A stretch of DNA of 64,000 bases from Adenanthera pavonina (taxonomy: Eukaryota; Streptophyta; Magnoliopsida; Fabales; Fabaceae): positions 13,626,001 to 13,690,000 of the forward strand of contig JAIVEN010000014.1 of the NCBI GenBank assembly GCA_026686845.1, in the 5' to 3' direction. The position numbers and the translations under genes were made by a program. The number at the start of each line of letters is the position of its first letter. Position 1 is the stretch's first letter. Below the pieces are notes generated by a model. The model had not been told where the DNA came from and did not search any database. It saw only the letters and a program-made list of their open reading frames with translations. Positions 35,069-49,000 of the stretch are shown in pieces.

Positions 35069-37823
35069 TCCCGATCTTGGAACTAAAATGTTTGCCGTGA
35101 CAATTTGCTTTGAGTTGAAGGCACGCCTGGTAGATTCGGTTATGCCCATGTGTATTGTAAATTGTTATCGACTCGATTGTTTAAGTTTGGCATATAAATT
35201 ATGTATCTATCATCATGTATTGCAGCTTTCTCAATTATCTAGAGTCCAAGTAGTTACGCCTGTAAATCCCAGCTTTCTCAATTTTAAGGATTCTTATTTC
35301 TCATGATATCCTCAAGCAGCCTACATAGCCTTTTTTCGTATTTTTTACCAACACAGTTTATGTTAAGTACAATTTACCCATAACCTTCACAATATTACAT
35401 TGAGATATTAATTAATTAATTTTAGCCGTTAAATATGGATCAATATATTAATATACAATAAAAAAAGAGAGGATGGAGCTGAATTGTGTATTAACTGCAC
35501 AATGTGGTTTCACCCCTTGGAGGCTTGGACTACTTTCTCCTCTCTCTCTCTCTCTCTCTCTCTCTTCTGTTTTCTTTTCTATTTAAATTAGTTTCATTTT
35601 TTAGTTCCATTTTTTTCTTTCTTTCTTTTGTAAGTGAATTTATCTTTTTTCATTTTTTAGGTGGGTTTCACTTTTTTTCATTTTTTTTTACCAAATTCAA
35701 TTTTTTTAATTCTAAATTCTTTGTTATTATTTTTTACTAATTAATTAGTTTTAATTTTATTTTTTTAATCTATATTAATTTTAATTAATATCATTTAATA
35801 CCTTTTTTTTCTGATAAGAGAAGTTAATGATAATTTTTTTTAAAATTTAATATATTTTAAAACTAAATAAAATGTTTACATATTCCTTTGCGCATCTGTG
35901 TCACCCCCATGTGAGTGAGGAAGTAAAATCTAGTTATGATCAATGTTGAAATACATGAAGGATAATTGGTAATTTGGTTTTGTTTCGGTGGTGTGCCACC
36001 AATATTTGAATGAATTACTACATTAATCTTTCATGCAATTTTGTTAAGTAACACCATTTTTTTAAAAAAAATTGATTTTTCTTGACTTTGATTGATGTAT
36101 TTCATAAAACAATTATCCTCTTTATTTTTTGTTGTCCTGATCGTAAAAATTCTATCTTCAATTAGTATTTTCTACGAGTGAAGTTTAATTTTAAAGCAAT
36201 ACTGTTGGAAGTACTTTTTTTTTACGCTAAGCAATGAGTCTTTATGGTTCTTTTAAGAAAAGTAGTTTTACGCTGAATAATAAATAGTTTGGAATCGTGC
36301 AACAAAATTGAATAAAAGGATCATTATCATTAATGTCATCCCCAATGTAAAACATGATAACAATCTTTCAAAAAAGTTTTAAATTACTATCATTTATTCA
36401 TTACTATCTAATTCATGTCAACTTAATTTTCAAATAAAGGGGGCAACATGCGCATGATGCCAGCTGTGCTATGAGGCCACGCCGACCGTGTACCCGACCC
36501 GACATCCTCTTTGTCGGTAGGATGTCCATGAGGTTATAGTTGTCTCACTTGTCACGACTTCGGATTTGGTCCGGAACTTCTTGTTCCTGTGGGAATTGGG
36601 TACGGGTTAGGAGGAGGGGATAAAAAGAAAAAGCAAGTAATAATTCTATTCTAATTATGTTGGGATAAAAAATCATTATTATAATAAAAAATAGAAGATT
36701 ACAGAGAAAAGAATAATATTATTTTCATTCTTTTTTTCTAATAAAACATAATTTATGTGGTTGAGTTATAAAGGCTTAAAAAAATTTGGGTGTTTACATT
36801 ACATTCTTACCCATCTATCCAATTTTTGTTGGTATTATTTTCTTTCACTTGGATGCTATATGTTTATTACATAATTTCAAATTCGAGATATTGTATTTAA
36901 GTAACTGTAACCTCTTCCACTAGAGCCATATCTCATTGGTTATAAATTCTTTTTTTTTTATTGGGATCATTGGTTATAAATTCTTTTTTTTTTAATAAAG
37001 TCATTGGTTATAAATTCTAATCACATAAATTAAAGTTAATTTATATAAATATATAGTGTGAGTTATTTAGAAGTTATAAGATATAAATTATTAAATATAA
37101 GAATAAAGAAGAGGTTATAAAGTTTTTTTTTGGGTGATCATAAACTTTTTACATATTTAATTAACTAATCAATTAACTAACTGACCAGGGTCTATTTAAA
37201 ATAAGTCATGTCATCTTTGAGCATTATTGAGCTCAAATAGAATAATTTTTTCAATGATTTTTTTTATCAAGAAGATTTAAATCTACAATCTTACCTAAAA
37301 GATATCAAATATTTTTCACTTAATCCAATTGAAAATGAATAAACTAGACACTTAATTTGGCCATAAAAAACACTAGATACTTAATTGAAATAGAGAATTG
37401 ACAAAAAAAAAAAAACTATTTACGGAGGACCAGCCTCTATTAATTAAATTTAAAAAAAAATCACATTATTTATTAACTATTAACAATACGCCTCACCTCA
37501 CATTCCATATGATTTACAGTGAATAAAACATGAACTGGAGGTTCCTTCGGTAATCAAATTCAAGAGCACTTGAGAGCAAATGCTACAGAAAAAAAATGTA
37601 TTCTGGGGTTTGTAAACATTTTCTCATTGTTTTTGTCCCAACAAGAAAAAGGTAATGAAAATAGACCCGGACACCCGGTTGGTGTAACTTCCAGTTATTT
37701 TATCCCAAAGGACAACCCAATTGACGTAGACGTATCGCTCGCTCACTCGCTCCTCTCTTCCTTCCTTCCTTCCTTTTCTCTCTCTCTTTGCCCTGCTCCT
37801 CTATCTGTTTCTCCAACTTTACA
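35069..37823. other. SLOMO 3' flank and intergenic DNA
   Basis: Begins with the SLOMO 3' UTR (an aataaa lies near 35456). A (TC)n run lies at about 35541-35565. Then AT-rich DNA without genes, with a GC-richer island at about 36440-36620 and a three-fold repeat at 36933-37018. A (CTTC)n run at about 37754-37780 lies in the leader region of the next gene. The 87-residue frame at 37570-37833 has no supporting feature. Confidence 0.45.
36933..37018. repeat. three copies of a 17-bp word, about 34-bp period
   Basis: tcattggttataaattc occurs at about 36933, 36967 and 37001; the copies are separated by T-runs and short spacers. Confidence 0.85.
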
Positions 37824-40386
37824 ATGTCGATAACTGTTTGGTGTCTATTAGCCAGCCTTCTCTTCCTTTATGCAGCTGCTTCAGGTGCTGTTAACTCTCA
37901 AAGTAAGTCACCATTTACTTTCCATATAGAGAACTATCTGTCAATGGGTACTGCTTGCTTGTTTTGCTTCTGCTTGCAATCGCCTCAAGATGCTTTCCTT
38001 TTTCTTGGATTTGTCGGTGGATGCGTTCAAATGTAGCTCTCGTCACTCTGGATTGTGTGTATAAACGGCTAGAGTGAAATGAGATTTCATGATGTCAGTG
38101 TTTGATGCTGGAGCCCTTCCCTTGCTAGATCTCAGCTAGATAGAGTTCTTGTGTACGGTCGATCTCTCAGAGAAAGTTCTTTCTTTTAAGATATGTTGTC
38201 ATTCCTGTTAATGCTCTTTCTAAGTGAAGAAATTGATCGCAGAGAAAACCATCCGCATTGGATCTTGAACTTCTAGGTTCGTGGTAGAAAATAGGACAAT
38301 AGGAAAACAAGTAGACATCTCTCGACAATTTCCATTCTGGTTTTATCTGTCATCGTGTCTTCGAACCAAATATAGTTAAGATCTGTGTCTTTCTTAATCA
38401 GGCAACAAATGTATCAGCTTAAAAATCCATTAGTTCTCTGTTTCTTTTGGAGTTGGGAGGGGGATATTCGGTTTTGCCTTGAATCTGCTTAGAAGCCATT
38501 CTCTTATTCGAGCAAGGATTGGGGCGCATTTTATAGGCCTTCGTTTTGGATCTGGTGCAGTGTACACATTCATAGTATCCAATCCAAGTGTCGATGGTTG
38601 TCCTTGCTTTTCTGTGTGTAACACTAACAATCCATTTTCAGCCTTCACTTGAGGAGCTAACATATTTCTTTCCCCTAGTTGATTTTGCTTAAATAGTCCC
38701 TTTGTTCTATGTTACGTGTTTTTAGTTCTAGTGAAAAAATAGGAGATGAATACACGAAGTAGACATTGACCTGGTGGCTTTGTTTCTACTAGTACCTGAA
38801 GTTTGTAGGATTTGATGTTGTTCTTGGGGAACTAAACGAATTACCTTCCTTTAAAATTCTGACTTTCTTTGTGGTGTCTATTTGAGCTATACTTCTACAT
38901 GAACGTAGTACTAGGAATCTAGGATTAGGATTTACTGTTAGTTGAGCGTTGGAGAAAGTAATTGTAGATAAAGAAATATCTGGCCTTCATGATGGACCCT
39001 GAGAATCTATGGACTTAGTACAGATGATTTGATTGTTGGATTCCCAACTTGGCAGGTGTTGAATGGAAGATGCCGGGCTGTGGTTGAGCTTGAGCTGAGC
39101 ATTTAGTGAGTTATTCAGGCTTTAGCTCATTTTAATTTGGCTTGGCTTAACTGATTCGTAAATAAATGAGTGTGTGTATAGAGTTATTTTTTCCTTTTAA
39201 TATGCTACGTTAGACGTATTGAATGTATAGTATTGATATAAAGTTGAGTAAATGAAAGTTATATGATGTAAAGTTCATGCTCGTTTAAATTCCTTAAATA
39301 GTAGATGATGTAAATGGGCAATTGATTGATCTCATCTGTTTAAGCTTGCTTTACTTAATGAGCATATTGGTGCACTTGTTTAGGCCCCTTTAATGAATGA
39401 GCCAAGCTTGAGTACAAGTTCAAGCTTATTTAATAAACTAGCCAAGCCCAAATACTTTCATATTAGCTCAGCTTGTCATAAATAGGTGCTAAAGTTTCAC
39501 ATTTCATTAATTGCTTGTTTATATTTGTGGTTGTATGTCAAACACATACTTAGCATAAGACCTTTTGACTGTGTATTTTCATTTCAAAAGCTAATAAATT
39601 AACTCTATAGCTGTATGGTTTATCAGAAAGGAGAACTGACGGGAATTAATCTTTTTCAATTATGGCCTTCTGGATGCTTGGAATTATGAATTTGTCAGAT
39701 TTTTAGTCCTTTTTGTGTATTATCTCTCACATTTTGGTGTTTTTTAAATCTCCATTTTGACATAAAAACCAACCTTTGCAGTTAAAGTTACTGATAACCC
39801 AGCGGACAAGTTGGTGGCTGCAATCAATGAAAACCGGACTGCCCACAAGGTATCAAGTCTATATGACAACCCGGGGCTTGCCTGTATCGCCCTACAATAC
39901 ATAAAAGCATACCAAGGTGATTGTGGTGCTGTGGGAGGACCTGATGCCAAGAAGCCTCCTGAATCTCAATTTGCTGAAACTTTCGCCCCAAATTGCGGAG
40001 TCAAGGCATCCACACTTGCCACTATTACTGGTCGTTTTCTGGGCTGCCAGACTAAGTACGTCCATGCTCCAGAAGCATTTTCAGAAATCCTGGTAAGAAA
40101 CCAGAGGAGCTTAGACATACTTTACAGTAAGAATCACACTCAAGCAGGAGCTGCTGTGACGGGTACTGATGGAGGATCTCCTTACTTCTGGTGTGTGTTG
40201 TTCAGCAATGGTAAACCTAACAGCACCTTTGTGTTTGAGGATGGTGTGGCTAAAATAACAAAACCTGGCTGCTTCAGTGGAGCTAATGACCAGTGCAGTG
40301 GTGCTCATGGTTGGTCTCAACCTGGTGGTATATGGCTATTTGCCACTACAACTCTGGTTGCTTTGAGTCTTGCTATGGCTTTGTGA
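37824..40386 (+). CDS. secreted protein with predicted GPI anchor, CAP-like
   Basis: Two exons, 37824-37902 and 39782-40386, joined in phase 1 to 227 codons plus stop. The intron of 1.9 kb sits right after the signal peptide. Residues 1-23 form a signal peptide (MSITVWCLLASLLFLYAAAS). The body starts NPADKLVAAINENRTAHKV, like the first helix of CAP/SCP-type GPI-anchored plant proteins, and holds about eight cysteines spaced as for disulfides (GLACIAL, GDCGAVGG, APNCGV, LGCQTKY, YFWCVLF, PGCFSG, DQCSGA). N-glycosylation sites such as NRT, NHT and NST are present. The last ~20 residues are hydrophobic (GIWLFATTTLVALSLAMAL) after a small-residue spacer, the signal for GPI attachment. It should sit on the outer face of the plasma membrane. 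Biochemical function is unknown to me. Confidence 0.82.
39070..39490. repeat. degenerate repeat inside the GPI-protein gene intron
   Basis: Words such as gagcttgagctgagc and aagcttgagtacaagttcaagc recur in both orientations, a pattern typical of decayed plant MITEs or SINE-like repeats. Boundaries are unclear. Confidence 0.3.
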
Positions 40387-42560
40387 TTACACTTTGACAG
40401 AAATTTGAATGATTTTCCCTCCCGAATTTCAATTTGATGCAATTTTTCCTCTGTAGATTCTCTATTTGTACTTTCTGTTTGTTGTCTCTGGCTTTGCATC
40501 TGAATGGAGACCATAAAAATGGGAGAAACGTACAAATTGTTTTGCATTATCTCTTGATTACATACGAAAATTGAAATTTGCACTTGACACATCATTTTCT
40601 TATTTACAGATTTACACTTGTCCATATTTTGTACTCTCTGATCACGTTTGATATGAATCGCAAATTTCCTCTATGCGTTTGATCTACTTGCACAGACTAA
40701 ACTATCATATAATGGTAAGATCAGTGGGTATTTGCTGGATGAAAGAATCATAATTCCAAGTTCTAACAAACGCTAAAACTTACGAAACCAAACATGGTAA
40801 GATTCATGAGAATTAATCTATCCGCAACTTGGATTTAATGTAGTTGAGAAGAAAGGGGCCCAAAATGCTTTAATTGTGATTGTTGGGCCACACTCTATTA
40901 CATTCGAAAAAACCCAGCAGTACGAATATTTTTTTTTATGAAAAAACTTTTTAAGCCACACTCTAAATTACAGGATGTTAAAATGAGTTATTTACGTAAA
41001 TCTAACTAATGAATAATATAACTTGACATATTAATTATGATGATAGTATGTATGATTGATGTTCTCAGTTGACAGGAATCATCGAGTACAATAAAAAGTA
41101 AATAAATAAAAGAGGAATAACCACGTGAAAAATGTCAGGAGGGTTAATGATGAAGAGAGAGTTGTTCCTAAATAGGCAGCATGTTTTATTGCGTGGGAAC
41201 AGTACGCAAATTGAGAAACTGCTTAAAACAGTCACTGTAAATCCGTAAGATCCTGCCAGCCTGGACACTCAGCAATAATTTGGATTAAATAATTTAGAAC
41301 GTTAATTATATGTAATTAATATCCAATTACTAGATGGGATGTAACGATATTAGACGTAATTATTGCTCCTTTCATTTTTTTTATATTCTTTAATTTCAGC
41401 ATATAGATCTAAAACATAAATATAAACAAATTTTTTCGTAAACAAACTTATACGAGAGAATATTTTCAAATAGGTGTTGATTATTGGTAAAAAAATCATG
41501 TGTTTTGATGAAATTTTTTTTATTTTTTTGTCATTCAGATAATATATAACTATTAAACGAGATATGAAAATGTTTCATTCTTCATTTCCTTTTATCGCCT
41601 GTTGCCAATTGGGAATTAGAGATTTTGTCAATTTTTTGTTTCAACTTTTCTTTAGAATTTAATCAAAACATTTGAACTAAACCATATAACCATCACTTTT
41701 CATCTTTGTTACATGTTTCTTCAGTTGGTAACGATGGGGTTGATCCTCCAAGTCTAACGAATTTCCGAAATTTAGCTCATCCAAACTTTTGATGATAAAA
41801 AGAAAACAATATACAAACCACCCGAATTTTTTATTATAAAAAAAGAACGTGATGTAAAAGTCACTTTAATTATTTCTATGGAATTAAAAAAATTATTACA
41901 TTATTAAAATTATTTTAAAATTAATTTTATATTTATTTTTAATAAATAATATAAATTTAAATAATCCACATACTTTATTATAAATAAAAGTATTTTATAC
42001 ATGAAAAAATTAATATTTTAAAAACTTATAAAATATGATATATATTAAGAAAAAAAATTCTATAACATAACTAATAAAAGAAAATATGAAGGAGTAGTAT
42101 ATATATTAAGATTTTGATAAAAAAGTTGTTATCAATCAAGAATTAATAAAATACCATGAACATGCTAAATTCATATTGAAAAAACAATTTGGCCAAAAAA
42201 AATGTACTGAAAAAACAATGCCCTCTAGAAATGGGCTAAAAATTTTTCATAAAAAAAAAAAAGAAATGGGCTAAAAAATGAGCAGTGCTAAACTTTTTTT
42301 TTTTAACATGTTTTTAATTTTTATATTTGTAAGAAAAAAAACCCCGAGATTGATAATTACTGATAAGAGCGAAAGAGAAAGGACGTGCATGTCAACTCAA
42401 ATGGATTGCCATGCATTAACCTTTCCTCTGCAAGTTGTCACACCAAAACAGAGAGAAAGAGACCCTCTATATTTACAATGGCGTAACAGAGTACAGAGTA
42501 ACTAGTAAGAGAGAGAAATCAAACGTAAAAAGTAGAAAGCTTTGGTAAAGAGATAAAGAA
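40387..42560. other. intergenic DNA between the GPI-protein gene and ERECTA
   Basis: Holds the 3' UTR of the GPI-protein gene and then AT-rich DNA without genes. A TATA-like ctatattta near 42467, about 40 bp before a CA-rich start region, could be the ERECTA promoter. Confidence 0.4.
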
Positions 42561-42567
42561 AGAGAAG

Positions 42568-42642
42568 ATGGAGGGAGAGGTGTTCAGTGTTGCAGGTCTG
42601 TGGCAGAAGTGCTGCCACTGTCAGACGGTTCTAACTTTATGA
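42568..42642 (+). promoter_or_regulatory. uORF in the presumed ERECTA leader
   Basis: ATG to TGA encoding 24 residues (MEGEVFSVAGLWQKCCHCQT then VLTL). It lies in the less AT-rich stretch downstream of the TATA-like sequence, so it is probably transcribed. A donor-like caggtaaac at 42721-42729 and an acceptor-like tcag at 43021-43024 would make a leader intron that leaves this uORF in the mRNA. Confidence 0.35.
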
Positions 42643-43044
42643 GTCAATCAATTTTCTCTCTCCTCCCTGGCTGCTGCTACACCTGTATTCGGAGCCAGTG
42701 GGCAGCAGGGAAAAATTGAACAGGTAAACAAGCTCAGCTTGTTCTGTCACATACCGTCAAAACCATAAATTTTGATCACAGAAAAAGAAAAATAAATGAA
42801 GAATGTGCAGAAGAAATACTTCTTCTAGACCCAACCTATCTTACCCCTCTACTCTCTAAACATCTCACATTTGAATGGTAGCCAGTGCCAGTAAAGCATT
42901 ACCTTGCCTTATTCTTTTGAGTGGGTACGGACTCGCCATGGTTCCAGTTGATTATTCACCGGAAAAAGCTCCATAACGTACCTAAAGAGTTTCGTTGTTT
43001 TTTTCTCTGTTGTCAATGAAGTCAGGTTCTTCGGAAGAGTGGTT

Positions 43045-46000
43045 ATGGCATTTCGGTCTGGACTCCTTCTTCTGGCTTTTCTTATTTGCTTCAGTTTCTA
43101 TTCTGTGGATTCAGATGATGGTGAGTCTACTATTTCTATTTTGTATACCTTTCTCGTACACTTTGGATTTGGATTCTTGAAAGTAGTTGAAACGTACACG
43201 CTTATATTATCTGGTAATTGAGAAGTTGTTTGAAGGACAAACCTCGTAACTGTTGTCGCTAGAAAGCCATGTCATAAACATGTTTTTCTGAAGAAGAGAC
43301 ATAAAGTTGAAATTTTTACTTTCTCTAATTCGTTTTCTTGAGAATAAGCTGGGTAATTGGTTCATTTTCTTTCAGTTGGTTCATTTATCAAGTCAGCCTC
43401 CTCTATCCACCAAATGCTAAGATCCTTTTTGTTTTTTGTAATCTTTTTTAATACGGGCGCCAATTTCCATATTGCCGGATTACTTAGCATAAATGCTTTA
43501 TACTTAAACACATTTCTCTCTGTTCCCGTTTGGGTTTCTTCATTTAAAAGGTTTTATTTGAAACATTTGATGGTCTAGCTGGCACAGATATTGGGTATTA
43601 AGGATAAGTTATGATGAATGCGGGAATAGTATAAACTGAACCCATTACCAGGGATATAACATGCAGTTTCGTTTCCTTTAATTTTGCAAATGTTCTACAT
43701 CCTTCAATATGTGAATATTTCAAATGAAGGAGCAACATTATTGGAGATCAAGAAGTCATTCAGGGACGTGGATAACGTTCTGTATGACTGGTCGGACTCA
43801 CCATCTTCTGATTATTGCGTCCGGAGAGGGGTCACATGCGATAATGTCACCTTTAGTGTCGTTGCCCTGTGAGTAGTTTGTATTCTTGGATGATGTACTG
43901 AAATATCTTATCCTGACTCTTGATCAAGGAAACGTTTAAGAAAGGGTCAATTTTTACTCTGTTTCCCTCCGTTTCAACAGAAATCTTTCAGGTTTAAATC
44001 TTGAGGGCGAAGTTTCACCTGCAATAGGAGATCTCAAGAGTTTGGTCTCTGTGTACTTAATATTCTCCCTTATACTTCATTTCAGGTCCACAGTACATTC
44101 AGTCACCTCAGTTGTTTCAGTTAACATATAACAAGGTTTGTTTGCATGTCTTGTTTGACACTTTGACAGCGACCTCAGAGGAAACCATCTATCAGGCCAG
44201 ATACCAGATGAAATTGGTGATTGTTCTTCTCTAAAAATCCTGTAAGCTTTTTGTATCCAGAAAAACTGACTGTTTATGATTTGAGCATTTTGTGATAGTT
44301 TGATGTTATCAGGGACCTGTCCAGTAATGAGATACGAGGAGACTTACCATTTTCATTGTCAAAGTTGAAACAACTGGAAGCTTTGTGAGTCTTCTTGGCT
44401 TTTGTCTTTAATTGTAAGTTTGGAACTTGGATTCCTGATTGTCTGATGAGGTTATGACAAATTGTTTTTCTGCTGAATGTGTATCAGAATTTTGAAAAAT
44501 AACCAGTTAATTGGACCAATTCCGTCAACCTTGTCTCAGATTCCCACTTTGAAGCTTCTGTAAGTCACCTTTTCTGTCTTCTCATTCTTCTGATTTTAGG
44601 GTTTATAACTAACATTCTCGAGTTTTGGAAAATTGGTTCTAGAGACCTGGCACAAAATAATCTTAGTGGTGAAATACCAGAACTTATATACTGGAACGAA
44701 GTTTTGCAGTATCTGTGAGTATAACCAACAACCAATTTGCAGTAAAATTCAACATAATTTATTTAATTATTTGTGACTCTCCTAGAAGTAGAACTTATGA
44801 TCTAATTTATTATTTGTCTCACTTTCCCTAAAATAGTGGTTTGCGAGGAAACAATTTGGTGGGTTCACTCTCTCCAAATATGTGCCAGTTAACTGGACTG
44901 TGGTATTTGTGAGTTGCACGACCACTCTATTTTTTCCTAACTCCTGAAATGTTTCATCTCTTTAGGAATGTGATTAATTATTTTCCTCTATTTTTGTAGT
45001 GATGTAAGAAACAATAGCTTGACAGGCACCATTCCTGAAAACATAGGCAACTGTACTTCCTTCCAAGTCCTGTAAGTATATCATCCCCCCATATGACAGA
45101 TTTCGTCTAAATTTTCTTATTTTTATTTCTTTAATTTGAATATGATCTATTGTGTTGATGTTAGGGACTTGTCCTACAATCAGCTAACTGGAGAGATACC
45201 ATTCAATGTTGGGTTTCTGCAAATAGCAACCCTGTATATGTTACTTGTTTTTTCAGATATTTTTTAAGGAGAATGATTTGTGGTTTTCTAATTGCCTTAG
45301 TGAAGAATTTCTTTCAAATTTGTTTGAGCTTGCTAGGTCATTGCAAGGAAATAAACTCTCTGGGCATATTCCTTCAGTAATTGGTCTGATGCAAGCACTC
45401 GCTGTCTTGTAAGCTCTGTTAAAGCTCTCTGAAGAAAACTTAAGAAGTTTTTAATACACTTGATGTCTTATCTCCTCTCCGTTGATGCATTTCACAATAT
45501 TTTCTTTTGTTTTATCCAGAGATTTAAGTTGCAACATGTTAACTGGACCAATACCTCCTATTCTGGGAAATTTGACTTACACAGAAAAACTGTAAGTATA
45601 TGCCAATAGTTTTCAATCTTCCTCCATTGGTTTGACTTTGACCTAAAAATGTGCATTCAAACATTGACAATAATTCTATTTTCATTATATGTGGGATCTG
45701 GTTTCTGAAATATTTCTAGGTACTTGCATGGGAACAAGCTGACTGGTCCCATACCCCCCGAGCTGGGAAATATGACAATGCTTCACTACTTGTAAGTGCT
45801 ATAGTGCTTACCATGTACATGCTATAGTACTCTGAGAGACTGCTTCTGGAAATTTCTTCCCCCATCTCTTATTCTTGATTTCTCATCTTTACTGGAAATA
45901 TGGCTTCATAGATATCATCTTGCTGTTTTTGGAGAAGTTTCATCAATAGCCCACCGGTCATGACTGCAAAAATACTTGGATTAACTTTGCCTCTAATAAT

Positions 46001-49000
46001 TGACCTCTCCCGTTTCAGGGAGCTAAATGACAACCATTTAAGTGGACATATCCCACCTGAGCTTGGAAAGCTTACTGAGTTATTTGACTTGTAAGTGGTG
46101 TTACTTTGTAGTTCCAATTTTGTTGGTTTTTTAGTGATTTGATGAATCATCCATCATTATCACAGAAATGTCGCTAACAACAACCTTGTGGGGCGAATTC
46201 CTGATAATATTAGCTCCTGTAAAAATCTTAACAGCCTGTAAGTATTTGATCTTATTCTATTATCCTGTTGCAAGAATTTTAGTTTAATATATATATATAT
46301 TAAGGTGATGGATTTTCCTGTTGCTTGGTATTAGCAATGCCCATGGGAATAAGCTGAAAGGAGCAATCCCCCGAGCTTTTCAGAGGTTGGAGAGTATGAC
46401 TTATCTGTAAGTGTCACCTTGAAATTCTCGGGAGATTGGTTTAACATACAGGTTATTGGCCATTTAATGCCTTTATTGCTAACGTTAACTCGTTCTGCAT
46501 TCTGATTCGTTTTATTAAACCATGTTGATGATGCACACAAATGAATACACGCATGCCCAACTGAATTACATTCATACTTGGTTAATTATTCAACGCCCTA
46601 CTGCTTTTCTGCTTAATGAATGTGTCCAACTGCTTCCTGACAATCTTCAGGAATCTGTCATCCAACAATCTCCAAGGCTCCATACCTATTGAACTAACAC
46701 GAATTGGTAACTTGGATAAATTGTAAGTACATACAAAGAAAATGATATAATATACACCTCATATCTGTCACTGAGTCCACAGCATTGTAATAAATGTTTT
46801 CGTCCAGGGATATTTCAAATAATGATTTAAGTGGATCCATTCCTTCAACCCTAGGTGACTTGGAACATCTTCTGAAGCTGTAAGTTCTAATGCAAGCTTT
46901 GTTTTGTAAGCTGTCTTGTTTTCTCTCACTGATATCTAATATATATTTTGTTAGGAATCTAAGCAAAAATCATCTGACAGGGATTATTCCAGCAGAATTT
47001 GGTAATCTAAGAAGTGTTATGGAAATGTAAGGCCATTATTTTTCTGTTAATCACGAAGAAGTTTGTTTGTTTATTTTTCCTGAGCATCTCACTGTGCTAT
47101 GTAGCAGTGATCTTTCAAATAATCAACTTTCTGGCTTGATTCCTGAAGAGCTTAGTCAACTTCAGAACATTATGTCCTTGTAAGTATAGCTTGATATGTA
47201 GTCCTGTTATTCCTTTGTTAACACAGGTTAAAGAGAATTTTATGGTATTGGAAATAGATGTGTCTAGAAGAGACATCTTCTCTTGGTTCTATTAATTTGT
47301 TAGAAAAATATGCTCAATAGGTCTTTATAGAAATCATCAGACTCGGTTGAATATGGATATAGTATAATTAATATGACTTTAGGGACCTTGGAACCATGCA
47401 TACAGCCATTTGTTTTCACTGTATTTCACATGTGGGGTGCATTATCTTAAACTGCAGTCGTTTTATTGTTATTCTCATTGTTTTTGTTGATATCTCTTGC
47501 TTTGAAACTGCGTAGGAGACTTGAAAACAACCAATTATCTGGGGATGTGGCATCACTTATAAACTGCCCGAGTCTTTTGTCTCTGTAAGTTCAGTCGCCT
47601 CCATTTTCAATTTTTTCAAATACTTTATCTTGCTTTTGCTGAGGAAAGTCCATCCCACCTTTACCTAAAATGTTTATATTGATTGTAGTAACGTGTCTTT
47701 TAACAATCTAGTCGGTATTATCCCCACAAGCAATAACTTATCCAGGTTCTCCCCCGACAGGTGAGGGTCATTTGCTAGTGAAACATCCCTTGTTCTACTT
47801 CTGTTTTCCTAGTTGATTGAGTTTAACATATGTCATTAGGATGTTCTTTTGGGATAACTGGTTAAAGCTTTTATTTCCAGTTTCATTGGAAACCCCGGCC
47901 TTTGTGGCTATTGGCTGAATTCCCCTTGTCATGGTTCTCACCCCACTGAGCGAGGTAAGCAGGTCGTTCCATCAGGAATATTCTTGACCCACTCGCCTTC
48001 ACCCAAAAAAAGAAGAACTTTATTCTAAATGGACTGATATATGTTTTTGATCATGCAGTTGCCATAACTAAGGCTGCTATCCTGGGAATTGCTATTGGTG
48101 TACTTTTGATTCTTCTTCTTATGATATTAATGGCAGCTTGCCGCCCTTACAATCTATCTCCTTCAATTGATGGATCACTCGACAAACCTGGTACTTCTTT
48201 TCTTTGCATCCCCATGTTTTATGCTGTAGACTACAGTGCCTAGCTTTACAAATCAGTAGATAATCAAGGTCCTATCGCACCTTTTTCATCTCTCATTATA
48301 GAGTGAGCTCGGGGGACTTGAGGGGTATTGTCTGATGTTATTTAAGAGAAGAGTTTCACCTGGGAGGGTTTTTCTTATCTGTAGCTGGTAGGAATGGATA
48401 TTAAATCAGAGTTGACACGGCTGCCTTTAACTTCATAGGATTTGATGCGTTCATTCATGTTTAATAGGTTTTACCGTCATGAAATTTAAATCCGCTAATT
48501 CAATTCAATTGCAATTGAAAAATGACAGCTGATTACTCACCACCAAAACTAGTGATCCTTGATATGAATATGGCTCTACATGTGTATGATGATATAATGA
48601 GGATGACTGAAAATCTGAGTGAGAAGTACATAATTGGACACGGAGCATCAAGCACAGTATATAAATGTGTTCTGAAGAATTGCAGGCCAGTGGCTATTAA
48701 GAGGCTCTATTCTCACTATCCACAATCCTCGAAAGAATTTGAGACAGAACTTAAGACCGTTGGCAGCATCAAACATCGGAATCTGGTTAGTCTCCAGGGT
48801 TACTCCTTATCCCCTTATGGGAACCTTCTCTTTTATGACTACATGGAAAATGGCAGTCTATGGGATCTTCTTCATGGTAAGTCGAAGTTATTCCATCAAT
48901 GGTATACAATGATACATGTTGCTCAAATTTTATATCTCTGAGCATGGTTGTATTATGTGGGCGCTTTGGATTTAAAGATGCACGTCTCACTATATATATT

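Noticed and set aside
36933..37018. Regular repeat spaced like a CRISPR array
   Set aside because: Only three 17-bp copies separated by T-runs, in plant nuclear DNA; it is a simple tandem repeat.
38430..38663. Minus-strand frame of 77 codons within the GPI-protein gene intron
   Set aside because: No known features, and it lies wholly inside an intron that is needed to join two well-supported exons.
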